Below are positions 8,262 through 17,247 of a DNA stretch of 64,000 nt, piece by piece (within the stretch, counting starts at the first letter, position 1; each line of letters starts with the position of its first letter). Location of the stretch: contig NZ_SNYJ01000016.1 in assembly GCF_004363045.1 (NCBI RefSeq), forward strand, positions 25,888-89,887, in the 5' to 3' direction. A program made the position numbers and the translations under genes. The notes below the pieces were generated by a model, which saw only the letters and a program-made list of their open reading frames with translations, searched no databases and was not told the origin of the DNA. The stretch is from Aureibacillus halotolerans (GTDB lineage: Bacteria > Bacillota > Bacilli > Bacillales > DSM-28697).

Positions 8262-10496
8262 ATGTTGGCAATTGATAGTCATGAAAAAGCATATGCGTAT
8301 GTACAAGAGGTAGCAAAAAATTTTCCAGAACTTGATACAAGCGAATTAATGGAGAAAATAGAACGTTACCTAGAGCATCGAGACGATTTTACAGATGAGC
8401 AGTTCGAGCACTACTTACGATTGAGCGCTCTAGAAAAAATTACAGCGGAAGAACCCGACTGGACGTATTTCGCAGCTAAGGTGTATTTGGACGGGCTTTA
8501 CAAAAAAGCAGCCGTCAGTCGCCAGTACGATCCAGAACAAAAATACGGTTCATTGCTTAAGCTACTAAAAGTGCTTACAGCGATGGATATCTACAACAAC
8601 GATCTCCTTAAATCATACAGCGCCGACGAAATTCAACTGTTGGAGCAGGAAATCACTCCAGAACAGGATGAGAAGTTTACATACATCGGCCTCCTGACCC
8701 TGGCCGAACGTTATCTAGCCAGATCTCATGCAGGCGATGTATATGAGCTACCTCAAGAACGACTAATGATTATCGCCATGACTCTTATGCAAAAAGAGCC
8801 TGCCCAGCATCGTTTAGCCCTTGTTAAGGAAAGCTACTGGGCGCTCTCTAATCTTTACATGACAGTTGCCACTCCAACGCTTGCCAATGCCGGGAAAACA
8901 TATGGTCAGCTTTCTAGCTGCTTTATCGATACAGTTGATGATTCACTCCGCGGCATTTATGACACGAACACGGATATTGCAACACTTAGCAAGCACGGTG
9001 GAGGCATCGGGGTTTACATGGGCAAAATTCGTTCCCGCGGCAGTGACATCCGTGGATTTAAAGGGGTTTCCTCTGGTGTTATTCCTTGGATGAAGCAATT
9101 AAACAATACAGCTGTCAGTGTCGATCAGCTTGGGCAGCGTCAAGGCGCCGTAGCTGTTTATCTTGACGTTTGGCACAAGGACATCTTTTCGTTTTTAGAC
9201 ACACGCTTAAACAACGGTGACGAGCGTCAGCGTACGCATGATTTATTTACTGGCGTTTGCCTGCCTGATTTATTTATGGAACAGGTTGAAAAACGTGAAG
9301 ACTGGTATTTATTTGACCCACATGAGGTTCGTAAAGTGATGGGCTTCTCGCTCGAGGATTACTTTGATGAAGAGCTTGGCAAAGGATCTTTCCGCGATCG
9401 CTACTGGGCATGTGTCGAGCATCCTGATTTGGACAAGCGTCAACTTCCAGCGATTGAAATTATGAAATCCATTATGGTCTCTCAGCTTGAAACAGGCACG
9501 CCTTATATGTTCTACCGTGACACTGTCAACCGTGCGAACGCCAATTCACACCAAGGCATGGTGTACTGTAGTAACCTTTGTACTGAAATTATGCAGAACA
9601 TGAGCGCGACGACAGTCACTGAAGAATATACAAAAGATGGAAAGATAATTACAGTCAAAGCACCTGGTGATTTTGTTGTCTGCAACCTCTCTTCCATTTC
9701 ATTGGCTCGTGCTGTGCAAGACGATGTTGTCGAACGACTCGTCAACATTCAAGTGCGCATGTTGGACAACGTCATTGACCTAAATGATTTGCCTGTCCAT
9801 CAAGCAAAGATAACCAACCAGAAATACCGCGCTGTCGGTCTTGGCACCTTTGGTTGGCACCACCTTCTCGCTGTCAAAGGAATTGCATGGGAATCCGAAG
9901 AGGCGGTTCATTATTGTGACGAGCTTTATGAAGACATTGCGTATTACACCATACGCACAAGCATGGAGCTTGCAAAGGAAAAAGGTCACTACCCAGCATT
10001 TAATGGCTCAGAATGGGAAACTGGTGCCTACTTTGATAAAAAAGACTATACCGGCGATCGCTGGGACACATTAAAACAGGATGTCCATGTAAACGGGGTA
10101 CGCAATGGCTATCTCATGGCGGTTGCACCGAACTCATCTACAGCGTTAATTGCTGGTTCCACAGCAGGCATTGATCCGATCTTCCGTAAAGAATACTCGG
10201 AAGAGAAAAAGGACTATAGAATTCCTGTCACAGCGCCTGACTTGTCAGCAAAAACAACATGGTATTACAAATCCGTGTACTTGATTGACCAGCATTGGAG
10301 CATCCGTCATAACGAGAAGCGCCAACGTCATATCGATCAGTCCATTTCCTTTAACCTGTATGTTCGAAACGACATTAAAGCGAAAGAACTTTTAACACTG
10401 CACCAGCAGGCTTGGGAGTCTAATTTAAAGACAACGTACTATGTGCGCTCCACTTCTGGTGATGTTATTGAGGCTTGTGAGAGTTGCGAAAGCTAG
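8262..10496 (+). CDS. nrdA: Class I ribonucleoside-diphosphate reductase, alpha (large) subunit
   Basis: Catalytic subunit that reduces ribonucleoside diphosphates to deoxy forms. About 744 residues. The active-site set is visible: SSCF cysteine, NLCTEI (cysteine-radical Cys with Asn and Glu), VVCNLSS cysteine, the radical-transfer tyrosines TTYYVRS, and a C-terminal CESC thiol pair for re-reduction. The N-terminus keeps only a short remnant where a full ATP-cone would sit, so dATP activity control may be lost. GGGAGGA 7 nt upstream favours the ATG at 8262 (an in-frame ATG occurs at 8241). No nrdI is present, which favours a class Ia-like enzyme; Bacillus class Ib homologues are called nrdE. 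The stop codon abuts a repeat pair that separates it from the beta-subunit gene. Confidence 0.95.
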   Translation: MLAIDSHEKAYAYVQEVAKNFPELDTSELMEKIERYLEHRDDFTDEQFEHYLRLSALEKITAEEPDWTYFAAKVYLDGLYKKAAVSRQYDPEQKYGSLLKLLKVLTAMDIYNNDLLKSYSADEIQLLEQEITPEQDEKFTYIGLLTLAERYLARSHAGDVYELPQERLMIIAMTLMQKEPAQHRLALVKESYWALSNLYMTVATPTLANAGKTYGQLSSCFIDTVDDSLRGIYDTNTDIATLSKHGGGIGVYMGKIRSRGSDIRGFKGVSSGVIPWMKQLNNTAVSVDQLGQRQGAVAVYLDVWHKDIFSFLDTRLNNGDERQRTHDLFTGVCLPDLFMEQVEKREDWYLFDPHEVRKVMGFSLEDYFDEELGKGSFRDRYWACVEHPDLDKRQLPAIEIMKSIMVSQLETGTPYMFYRDTVNRANANSHQGMVYCSNLCTEIMQNMSATTVTEEYTKDGKIITVKAPGDFVVCNLSSISLARAVQDDVVERLVNIQVRMLDNVIDLNDLPVHQAKITNQKYRAVGLGTFGWHHLLAVKGIAWESEEAVHYCDELYEDIAYYTIRTSMELAKEKGHYPAFNGSEWETGAYFDKKDYTGDRWDTLKQDVHVNGVRNGYLMAVAPNSSTALIAGSTAGIDPIFRKEYSEEKKDYRIPVTAPDLSAKTTWYYKSVYLIDQHWSIRHNEKRQRHIDQSISFNLYVRNDIKAKELLTLHQQAWESNLKTTYYVRSTSGDVIEACESCES

Positions 10497-10735
10497 GCTG
10501 TTGACAAACGCTTGCTTTCTTTGTTGCTTTGCCTCGGGGAGGTGCTCATTGCCCGTGTGGCAACTCCGCGCCTCCCAAGGCTTCGCGCCTCGAAAGATAA
10601 ACGTTTTCAATCAGCCTAAATACGGCTGTTGATAAACACTTGCTTTCTTTGTTGCTTTGCCTCGGCGAGGTGCTCATTGCCTGTGTGGCAACTCCGCGCC
10701 TCCCAAGGCTTCGCGCCTCGAAAGATAAACGTTCA
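10497..10735 (+). repeat. Paired dispersed repeat, family A (two head-to-tail copies)
   Basis: Two units about 128 bp apart, each running from GCTGTTGA.AAAC.CTTGC through GCAACTCCGCGCCTCCCAAG to CGAAAGATAAACGTT. The pair starts directly at the nrdA stop codon and fills half the gap before nrdB. The same units recur at 16515-16770 and 43868-44117 (opposite orientation) and in degenerate form at 52160-52250. The remaining gap (10736-10963) shows no gene. Confidence 0.85.
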
Positions 10736-10963
10736 TCACCTGACTTGACTGCTTTCCAATTATATCTACACTCTGTGCGAGGGTTCATTCTCTCGCCTTT
10801 CTTTTTCTCTAAAACGCTCAGAATGTGGAACACGTCGAGTTTTATTGTGTACCTACCTATTTAGGTTTAGTGACTCTATAGTATTTATTGAAGCCAATAG
10901 TAGATGAATGAAATGATTTAAATCACACTAAGGTAAGAATTTTGAAAGGATGAGCACAAGACA

Positions 10964-12010
10964 ATGACAACTTCTCATCAGCTTGAAAAACGTAAGCTTA
11001 TGGATCCTGAGGCACCAAACAGGTCCACTGCTATCATCAATGGACAAAGCTCGAACATTTTAAACTGGGATGATGTCCGTTTTTCATGGGCGTACCCAAA
11101 ATACAAACGTATGTTATCCAACTTCTGGACACCATTCGAAATTAATATGTCTAAAGACATCCGCCAATTTCCACAGCTCTCTGAAAATGAGCAGGACGCA
11201 TTCCTGAAAATTATTGGTTTACTCGCTTTGTTGGACAGCATTCAAACCGACTATGCAGGCAAGGTTGCAGATTACCTTACCGATTCTAGTCTAAACGCAT
11301 TGATGATTATTCTTGCGCAACAGGAAGTCATTCATAACCATTCCTATTCCTATGTCCTTTCTAGCGTTGTCTCCAAAACACAACAGGACAAAACCTTTGA
11401 CTACTGGCGTACCGAACCAACGTTGCGTAAACGCAATGACTTTGTGACAAACGGGTATGCAAGTTTTGCAGACGAACCTACAGTATCGAATTTGCTTCGT
11501 TCCGTCGTGTACGATGTCATCTTGGAAGGTCTCTTTTTCTACTCTGGGTTTGCATTCTTTTACAACCTTGCCCGCAACCAAAAGATGGTCGCCACAAGCA
11601 CAATGATCAACTATATCAATCGTGATGAGCAGCTTCACGTTGATCTGTTTGTGAAGATCTACAAAGAAGTACTGAATGAATACCCTGACGAAAACACAGC
11701 AGAGCTAGAACAATTCGTCATCGATACATTCAAACAAGCGGCTGAACTCGAGATTGCTTGGGGACGAGAAATTATCGGCAATCGCATGGAAGGCATCGAG
11801 ATGCACGAGCTTGAAGACTACATTAAGTTTATGGCTCAAAAACGCGTTAAACAGTTAGGTTATGAGGGGCCGTACCCTGAACATACGAAAAATCCGATGC
11901 GTTGGATCGTTGCCTATCAAGAGGTCGATCTCGGTAAAACAGACTTCTTTGAACAGAAGTCGCGTCAGTACACGAAAACAAATGATGCCAATGGCTTTGA
12001 TGATCTTTAA
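10964..12010 (+). CDS. nrdB: Class I ribonucleoside-diphosphate reductase, beta (small) subunit
   Basis: 348-residue ferritin-like radical-generating subunit. Metal ligands are visible in LLDSIQ (Asp), QQEVIHNHSY (Glu, His and the radical Tyr four residues after the His), and DEQLHVDLF (Glu and His of the second half). AAAGGATG precedes the ATG. Partner of the upstream alpha subunit; the 467-bp gap holding repeat family A is unusually wide for these normally adjacent genes, so read-through or a separate promoter is needed. Called nrdF if classed as Ib, but no nrdI flavodoxin gene is nearby. Confidence 0.95.
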   Translation: MTTSHQLEKRKLMDPEAPNRSTAIINGQSSNILNWDDVRFSWAYPKYKRMLSNFWTPFEINMSKDIRQFPQLSENEQDAFLKIIGLLALLDSIQTDYAGKVADYLTDSSLNALMIILAQQEVIHNHSYSYVLSSVVSKTQQDKTFDYWRTEPTLRKRNDFVTNGYASFADEPTVSNLLRSVVYDVILEGLFFYSGFAFFYNLARNQKMVATSTMINYINRDEQLHVDLFVKIYKEVLNEYPDENTAELEQFVIDTFKQAAELEIAWGREIIGNRMEGIEMHELEDYIKFMAQKRVKQLGYEGPYPEHTKNPMRWIVAYQEVDLGKTDFFEQKSRQYTKTNDANGFDDL

Positions 12011-12018
12011 AAACGAAC

Positions 12019-12060
12019 AAAAACACCGACGTGCTTTAATGGGCATCGTCGGTGTTTTTA
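12019..12060. terminator. Bidirectional terminator between nrdB and cssS
   Basis: Stem AAAAACACCGACG / CGTCGGTGTTTTT with T runs in both directions, between two convergent genes. Confidence 0.88.
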
Positions 12061-12085
12061 CGTTGATATAAAGGTATGTTGAGGG

Positions 12086-13447
12086 TCATTGGTCATTCGT
12101 TCGCTGTTTAGGGACAGCAATACGATAAAAAACCCCTTCGTCCACCTGATTTTCTATTGAAATGACGCCGTGATGTAAATCCACTATTCGTTTAACAATG
12201 CTCAGACCGACACCCGTCTGCCCCATATCATTCCCCTTGTGAAACGGCTCGAACATCTCTTTTTCCACATCTTTTTCTATCTTTGGTCCATCATTTGAGA
12301 CAATAAGAACAATCTCCTTATCGCGATCAAACAGCTCAATGGTCACCTTTGAGGAAGCAAAACGGAGCTGATTCTCCAATACATTTTCAATGAGGTTCCC
12401 CCATTGATCACGGTCACCATTCAACGTCACTTCGTCAAGCTTCGTGTAAAGCTCAATTTCCTGACGTGTCCATTTTAAGCGCTCTAACACGTCTGACAGT
12501 ACTTGATCCAATCGGAAGTCCTCAGCGTACATTTCTCTACGTGACAAATAATCTAGCTTCGTTAAATACAACAGGTTTTTAATTTTCGTTTCAAGGCGCT
12601 GTGCTTCCTGCTCAACGACCTCCATCGTTTTCGGCAAGTCGCCCTTAGGAAATACGCCGTCACTCACTGACTGTGCATAGCCACGAATCACCATGACAGG
12701 CGTTTTTAGATCATGCGAAATGTTTTGCAGGAGCGTCCGCTGCGCCTCATCCTTCTGAACGAGCTTCCTTCTCATATCCTCAATGGATTGACCAAGATGA
12801 CCAATTTCATCATGACGGTCCACTTCGACAGGGTCATGCCATTTTTGCTTAGACAACCGTTTGACATGCTTTTGCAGTGTGACAAGTGGTTTAGTCAGAT
12901 ACTTGGCAAGCAGTAAAGACGGAATCCAGCTTAACAGAAAGACGGCCAGCATTAGAAGTCCTAGCTGCCGAAAGAGTGTAAAAGTCAATTCATCTAAATA
13001 CGCATCCCTCGCATAGGAAAGTAAATACGCCGGTTGTCCATCCAACTGCACCTTGCGAACGACGTAATAAAGCCGCTCTCCGTTCACCGTCGCCGCATAA
13101 CGTGCGCTAATCGATGATTGGGCGAGTGCGATTTGCTGACTTTTCATAATGAAGTCCTTTGGTAAATCGCCAGAATAAAAAATGACAGAGGTATTTAAAG
13201 GCAACAAGACATGGTTGACAGAGCGATCAGACCCGTCAAACTGATCGTCTAATAACCGATTCTGATCATTTTGTGGGAGTTGTGCCTGTGTTAACACATG
13301 CTGCTCCCCTTCAATTGAAGAATATATTTCAGATGTGAAAAATTGACGTAGTGTCATCGGAAACAAGATGGCGAGAATGATTGAAATGGCAACAAGAATG
13401 CCAGCCAAAACCACCCAAATTTGAAAAGCAAGGGGCCAATTTTTCAT
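12086..13447 (-). CDS. cssS: Sensor histidine kinase CssS (secretion stress)
   Basis: 453-residue membrane kinase: TM1 about 8-30, an extracytoplasmic sensor of about 130 residues, TM2 about 161-182, HAMP linker, H-box NISHDLKTPV with H245 as phospho-acceptor, N-box NLIENVLENQ, and ATP-lid boxes VSNDGPK and GVGLSIVKRI. The start overlaps the cssR stop by 4 nt (ATGA). Assignment as CssS rests on the gene order: the cssRS pair is divergent from an HtrA-type protease exactly as cssRS-htrB in B. subtilis, where it senses misfolded secreted protein and induces htrA/htrB. Confidence 0.88.
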   Translation of the reverse strand: MKNWPLAFQIWVVLAGILVAISIILAILFPMTLRQFFTSEIYSSIEGEQHVLTQAQLPQNDQNRLLDDQFDGSDRSVNHVLLPLNTSVIFYSGDLPKDFIMKSQQIALAQSSISARYAATVNGERLYYVVRKVQLDGQPAYLLSYARDAYLDELTFTLFRQLGLLMLAVFLLSWIPSLLLAKYLTKPLVTLQKHVKRLSKQKWHDPVEVDRHDEIGHLGQSIEDMRRKLVQKDEAQRTLLQNISHDLKTPVMVIRGYAQSVSDGVFPKGDLPKTMEVVEQEAQRLETKIKNLLYLTKLDYLSRREMYAEDFRLDQVLSDVLERLKWTRQEIELYTKLDEVTLNGDRDQWGNLIENVLENQLRFASSKVTIELFDRDKEIVLIVSNDGPKIEKDVEKEMFEPFHKGNDMGQTGVGLSIVKRIVDLHHGVISIENQVDEGVFYRIAVPKQRTNDQ

Positions 13448-14133
13448 GACTTCATTAACCGATAGCCGAACCCATAAATCGTTTCTAACCGCATCTCTGG
13501 CATCTTCTTCCGTATTCGACGGACGAGATCATCGACGACACGGTCACTGCCAAAGTAATCTCTCCCCCAAACCGTGTTCAGTACATCTTCTCTAGAAAAA
13601 GCGTGTCCCGGGTGTTCTACAAACAAAAGCAACAGATCAAACTCCTTTGAGGTAAGCCCGAGACCTTTCTCGCCATCCTTCACTTCTCGAATATCTTTGT
13701 TAATGGCATAAGGCCCAACCTGAACATGGTCATAGGACGACGGTTTTTCCCTTCCTTGAGAGGAAGACCCATACGTAAGCTCCAACAGCTTTTGGCAGCG
13801 AATAACAAGCTCTCGGGGGAGAAATGGCTTTGCCAGATAGTCACTGCTACCAAGCTCTAAGCCCAGAACTCGATCAAAGTCTTTATCACGTGCTGAGATA
13901 AAAATAACAGGTACATCTGGTGTAACCTCTTTAATGTTTTTAATCAATGTGTATCCATCAATATCCGGAAGCATGATATCTAATATCCATAAATGAGGTG
14001 ATGTATGAATATATTCACGAGCAGAAGTCCCATTTAGGAAAGAGGTAACCTCCCACCCTTCGTTTTGCAAATAAGTCACCAAAAGCTGATTCAGATTTTC
14101 TTCGTCCTCGACAATATGTATTCGAAATGACAT
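13444..14133 (-). CDS. cssR: Response regulator CssR
   Basis: OmpR/PhoB-type regulator of about 229 residues: receiver domain with acidic pocket VEDEEN, phospho-acceptor D52 in WILDIMLPD and the conserved Lys in YLAKPF, followed by a winged-helix DNA-binding domain (LTSKEFDLLLLF, VVDDLVRRIRKK). The ATG at 14133 (MSFRIHIVEDEE) has GGAGGTGG upstream and is preferred over an ATG 45 nt further up. It would activate the divergent htrB promoter in the 170-bp gap; no unambiguous binding site was identified. Confidence 0.88.
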   Translation of the reverse strand: MSFRIHIVEDEENLNQLLVTYLQNEGWEVTSFLNGTSAREYIHTSPHLWILDIMLPDIDGYTLIKNIKEVTPDVPVIFISARDKDFDRVLGLELGSSDYLAKPFLPRELVIRCQKLLELTYGSSSQGREKPSSYDHVQVGPYAINKDIREVKDGEKGLGLTSKEFDLLLLFVEHPGHAFSREDVLNTVWGRDYFGSDRVVDDLVRRIRKKMPEMRLETIYGFGYRLMKS

Positions 14134-14302
14134 GCCGTCCACCTCCATCGCTATTATACCCTTTTCCAATATGTCCATTGTCGGATTTTACAATTTCCCA
14201 TAGTCTTCTCAAATTTATCCCACAATTGCACGTTATGATGTAAACAGATCAAAATAAAGGGTTCCCACCCTTTCACATATACTTTATAAGGAGTGTTTAC
14301 GC

Positions 14303-15655
14303 ATGAACAATGACAACCGAAATTCGTTTGACAATGATCGGAATGACGATTTTATATCTGGTGAAAATGAACAACAGAACGATGCACAATACCATAACAA
14401 TACAACCAGATATGAAAAGCCTGAGATCACACCGTACACGAAAGCGGAAAAGCCGTCTAGTTCAGTAAAAAAGCGCAAGCATTGGCTGAGCCCAGTCATC
14501 GGTGGTCTTGTTGGCGGCGCATTGGTATTTGGTGCTTCAACGGCAGGTTACATCCCAGATTATGATACGCTAGCAAGCACTGCCAACCAGAATACTGTTC
14601 AAGCAGCCGACAGCAACGTTACAGCCTCCACCATTGCGAACAGCTCCGTGGATCAAAATAGCACTACAGCAGATATTGCGGAAGCTGTCATGCCAACCAT
14701 TGTAGGTGTCGTCAATTATCAACAACAACCTACACAATCAGCATGGTCACAAGCGGAACAGGAAGTCCAAGCAGGAACTGGCTCAGGTGTTATCTTTAAG
14801 AAGGATAACGGAAGTGCCTATATCGTCACGAACAACCATGTTGTGGAAGGTGCCAGTCAAGTAAAAATCACGCTCCACGATGGAGAAGAGCGTGAGGCTG
14901 AAATTGTCGGCACAGATCCATTGACCGACCTCGCTGTCCTAAAGATTGATGATAAAGGCATTGATAAAGTCTCTGAGTTTGGACAGTCCTCTGAATTGCG
15001 TGCCGGAGAAAAGGTCATTGCGATTGGAAACCCTCTTGGGCTTGAGTTTTCAGGCACTGTCACAGAAGGTATTGTGAGTGGTCTTAATCGTACAATTACA
15101 GTTGACACATCTGCTGGACCTTGGCAGTTAAACGTACTGCAAACCGATGCAGCAATTAACCCAGGAAACAGTGGCGGACCACTATTGAACACCTCAGGGC
15201 AAGTCATTGGCATCAACTCGCTCAAAATTAAACAAGCAGGCGTTGAGGGTCTTGGGTTTGCCATCCCTAGCGAAGATGTTCTTCCGATCGTCAATGAACT
15301 CATGGAGAATGGAGAAATCCAACGTCCAACCTTGGGTGTTAAAATACTTGATGTAAGTCAAATACCGCAGAATTTCCAGAAGAATACCCTTGGGCTTTTT
15401 GGTGACACGTTGAATAATGGCGTTTATGTGGACTCAGTTCAACCAGGATCAACAGCAGAAAAAGCAGGTCTTCAATCCCAAGATGTGATCGTGGCAATTA
15501 ATGATAAAGCCATCGAAGGCAGCTTCGATCTTCGCAGAGCACTTTATACTGTGGATGCTGGTGAAGTGTTGAAATTAAAGCTCATCCGTAATGGTGATAC
15601 GGTGACTGTCGATGTTCACCTAAGCGATCAAGACATGGCTCAGCCTGAATTGTAA
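14303..15655 (+). CDS. htrB: HtrA-family serine protease (HtrB), membrane-anchored
   Basis: 450-residue quality-control protease/chaperone of the cell envelope. An acidic, Asn/Gln-rich cytoplasmic tail (1-58) precedes one membrane anchor (about 62-82), then a trypsin-like domain with catalytic H179 (TNNHVV), D209 (LTDLAVLK) and S290 (NPGNSGGPL), and one PDZ domain (about 370-440). It lies divergent to cssRS, which controls it in B. subtilis. Ribosome site AAGGAGTG. The name htrB is chosen from synteny with cssRS; htrA or htrC paralogues are similar in sequence. Confidence 0.93.
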   Translation: MNNDNRNSFDNDRNDDFISGENEQQNDAQYHNNTTRYEKPEITPYTKAEKPSSSVKKRKHWLSPVIGGLVGGALVFGASTAGYIPDYDTLASTANQNTVQAADSNVTASTIANSSVDQNSTTADIAEAVMPTIVGVVNYQQQPTQSAWSQAEQEVQAGTGSGVIFKKDNGSAYIVTNNHVVEGASQVKITLHDGEEREAEIVGTDPLTDLAVLKIDDKGIDKVSEFGQSSELRAGEKVIAIGNPLGLEFSGTVTEGIVSGLNRTITVDTSAGPWQLNVLQTDAAINPGNSGGPLLNTSGQVIGINSLKIKQAGVEGLGFAIPSEDVLPIVNELMENGEIQRPTLGVKILDVSQIPQNFQKNTLGLFGDTLNNGVYVDSVQPGSTAEKAGLQSQDVIVAINDKAIEGSFDLRRALYTVDAGEVLKLKLIRNGDTVTVDVHLSDQDMAQPEL

Positions 15656-15699
15656 AGTAAATGAACCAGAACCATAAACAATGATCCATCCCCCAATAC

Positions 15700-15735
15700 A
15701 AAACACTCTGATCTCATGTGAGTCAGAGTGTTTTT
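15700..15735 (+). terminator. Terminator of htrB
   Basis: Stem AAAACACTCTGA / TCAGAGTGTTTT with short loop and T run. Confidence 0.88.
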
Positions 15736-15761
15736 ATTTATGCATATAAAGGCGTTTAGGA

Positions 15762-15920
15762 CTACTGAAAAGCTGGGACAATATACTTCACTAGGAACCA
15801 TAGAATCCCAAAGAAAATGATTAAGTATGTTGCGTACTTAATAAAAGTTGACGCTACCTTACTGGAATCACTTTTCTTTTCACGTCGCTCGATCTCCACA
15901 TCACGATGTTCTTGTGGCAT
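15762..15920 (-). CDS. Small single-pass membrane protein, unknown function
   Basis: 52-residue frame starting MPQEHRDVEIERREKK with a strong GAGGAGGG ribosome site. A charged, Glu/Arg/Lys-rich N-terminus (1-25) is followed by one hydrophobic helix (about 29-48, YLIIFFGILWFLV). It lies 65 nt downstream of copZ on the same strand and may be co-transcribed. I do not recognise the family. The good ribosome site and typical membrane-protein composition make it a likely real gene. Confidence 0.7.
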   Translation of the reverse strand: MPQEHRDVEIERREKKSDSSKVASTFIKYATYLIIFFGILWFLVKYIVPAFQ

Positions 15921-15985
15921 TAATTTCCCTCCTCATCAAAGTAGCTTCTTTACACTTAGCTACCCGATTTACGCATGAGGAAAAC

Positions 15986-16198
15986 CTAGGCTATAGGCAC
16001 AACGTCATACCCCTGATCCTCAATAGCGTCATACAACGTCTTCATGGCCACTTCTTGATTGAATTGTACATCGACCTGTCCCTCTTGCAAATGAACATCA
16101 ACAGCCGCAACACCATCAATCGTCAACAATGCGTTTTTTACCGAATCCTCACAATGACTGCATGACATTCCTTTTACTTGAATTGTTGTTTTTTCCAT
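15986..16198 (-). CDS. copZ: Copper chaperone CopZ (HMA domain)
   Basis: 70-residue heavy-metal-associated domain with the Cu(I)-binding motif GMSCSHC (residues about 10-16) and the usual beta-alpha-beta-beta-alpha-beta pattern, ending YDVVPIA. It carries Cu(I) to the CopA ATPase. Neither copA nor csoR is adjacent, unlike the csoR-copZA cluster of B. subtilis. GAGAGGAAG precedes the ATG. A palindrome resembling a CsoR site lies 220 bp upstream. Confidence 0.92.
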   Translation of the reverse strand: MEKTTIQVKGMSCSHCEDSVKNALLTIDGVAAVDVHLQEGQVDVQFNQEVAMKTLYDAIEDQGYDVVPIA

Positions 16199-16417
16199 AT
16201 GTCATCTTCCTCTCTTGGATTCCATTTTATCTTACCCAATTGTGGGGCTGTCTCATTTCATTTAAACAGAAAGCTGTTGTGTAGCACAACGGCATCGTAT
16301 TTAACATGCATTCGACGTATTATTGCCTAACAATGCTCTTTGTCTAATGAGTTTAAATGCTGTCACATAAGAGCTGCTTTCGTGCCAAAATACCTGCACG
16401 ATTCATCCTCCATATTA

Positions 16418-16438
16418 TATACCCCTATATGGTATATA
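16418..16438. promoter_or_regulatory. Palindrome resembling a CsoR-type copper operator
   Basis: ATATACCCCTATATGGTATAT, an imperfect palindrome with TACC/GGTA half-sites around an AT-rich centre, reminiscent of TACCC-N5-GGGTA CsoR operators. It is upstream of copZ by about 220 bp. A second CCC..GGG pair lies at about 16234-16250 (ACCCAATTGTGGGG), nearer copZ. No repressor gene is in the window. Confidence 0.35.
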
Positions 16439-16514
16439 TCAAACAAAAAAAAAAGAGTCTTCTTTTGTCACTCAAATTGTAGACACCATCGGATCTAAGA
16501 CAGCATTGACAAAA

Positions 16515-16770
16515 AGCGGACTGAATGAAAACGCTTGACTTATCTAAGTGCAAAGTCTTGAGAGGCGCGGAGGTGCCACACAGGCAATGAGCACAGGACG
16601 AGACAAAGCAACGACGAAAGCGAGCGTTTGTCATTCCAAAAAAATCAGGCTGAATGAAAACGCTTGACTTTCGAGTCGCAAAGTCTTGGGAGGCGCGGAG
16701 GTGCCACACAGGCAATGAGCACAGGACGAGACAAAACAACGTCGAAAGCGAGCGTTTGTCATCAGCCTGA
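16515..16770 (-). repeat. Paired dispersed repeat, family A (two copies, opposite orientation to 10.5 kb)
   Basis: Two units about 129 bp apart: CTGAATGAAAACGCTTGAC ... GAGGCGCGGAGGTGCCACAC ... GCGAGCGTTTGTCATCAGCC. The ends form about 20-bp inverted repeats (GGCTGA.TGA.AAACGCT). An open frame at 16425-16802 is only a read-through of the repeats. Between copZ and the repeats (16199-16510) only the candidate operators are seen. Confidence 0.85.
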
Positions 16771-16925
16771 AAGAGACATATTTTCGACTCATTGTTATTC
16801 ATATGTATTTAATCTAAGGTGGTATTGCTAATGCACAGGGAGTGTTCAAAGATTAGAAGAGAGTACACAAGGAAAAAAGATGTTTCGCTTACCTTTTTCA
16901 CCACAAAAAACTTAGCGCTTGTCCA

Positions 16926-17120
16926 TTACGAAATGGTGTCATAGGTCTTTTTCCTTAGATACCGTCGATACGCGTTTAACAAATGGTCTAATTCTTGGCT
17001 TGCTTTAATGGTTAGCCCACCTGTTAACCCCTCTGTTTCAGCAATTTTAATCATTTCACTTCTTTTTTCATCAATACTTGCTAAGTAATCTTCCTTTTCC
17101 TGAATAACATTTCCAAACAA
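16926..17120 (-). CDS. Spo0E-like aspartyl-phosphate phosphatase
   Basis: 64-residue protein of the Spo0E/YisI/YnzD family, which dephosphorylates Spo0A-P and delays sporulation. The signature SQELDHLLNAYRR (S-x-E-L-D core) is present near residues 43-55 behind a predicted helix. Start chosen at TTG 17120 (MFGNVIQEKED) because AGAGG lies 8 nt upstream; GTG at 17129 would be too close to that site. Family length is 50-85 residues. Monocistronic; next to nsrR on the same strand. Confidence 0.82.
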   Translation of the reverse strand: MFGNVIQEKEDYLASIDEKRSEMIKIAETEGLTGGLTIKASQELDHLLNAYRRYLRKKTYDTIS

Positions 17121-17247
17121 AAGCAACACCTCTTGGTTACATGGTTGACCTTATTATGAACAATTCTGAGTACAAAGGAAACCGTTTCATCAAAAATAGT
17201 GTCGATTAGACAAAATTCTGTGCGCTTTCGACATCGACCAACATGGA

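Noticed and set aside
16425..16802. Open frame of 125 codons (minus strand)
   Set aside because: It simply reads through two family A repeat units; the two halves of the predicted protein repeat each other and there is no ribosome site.
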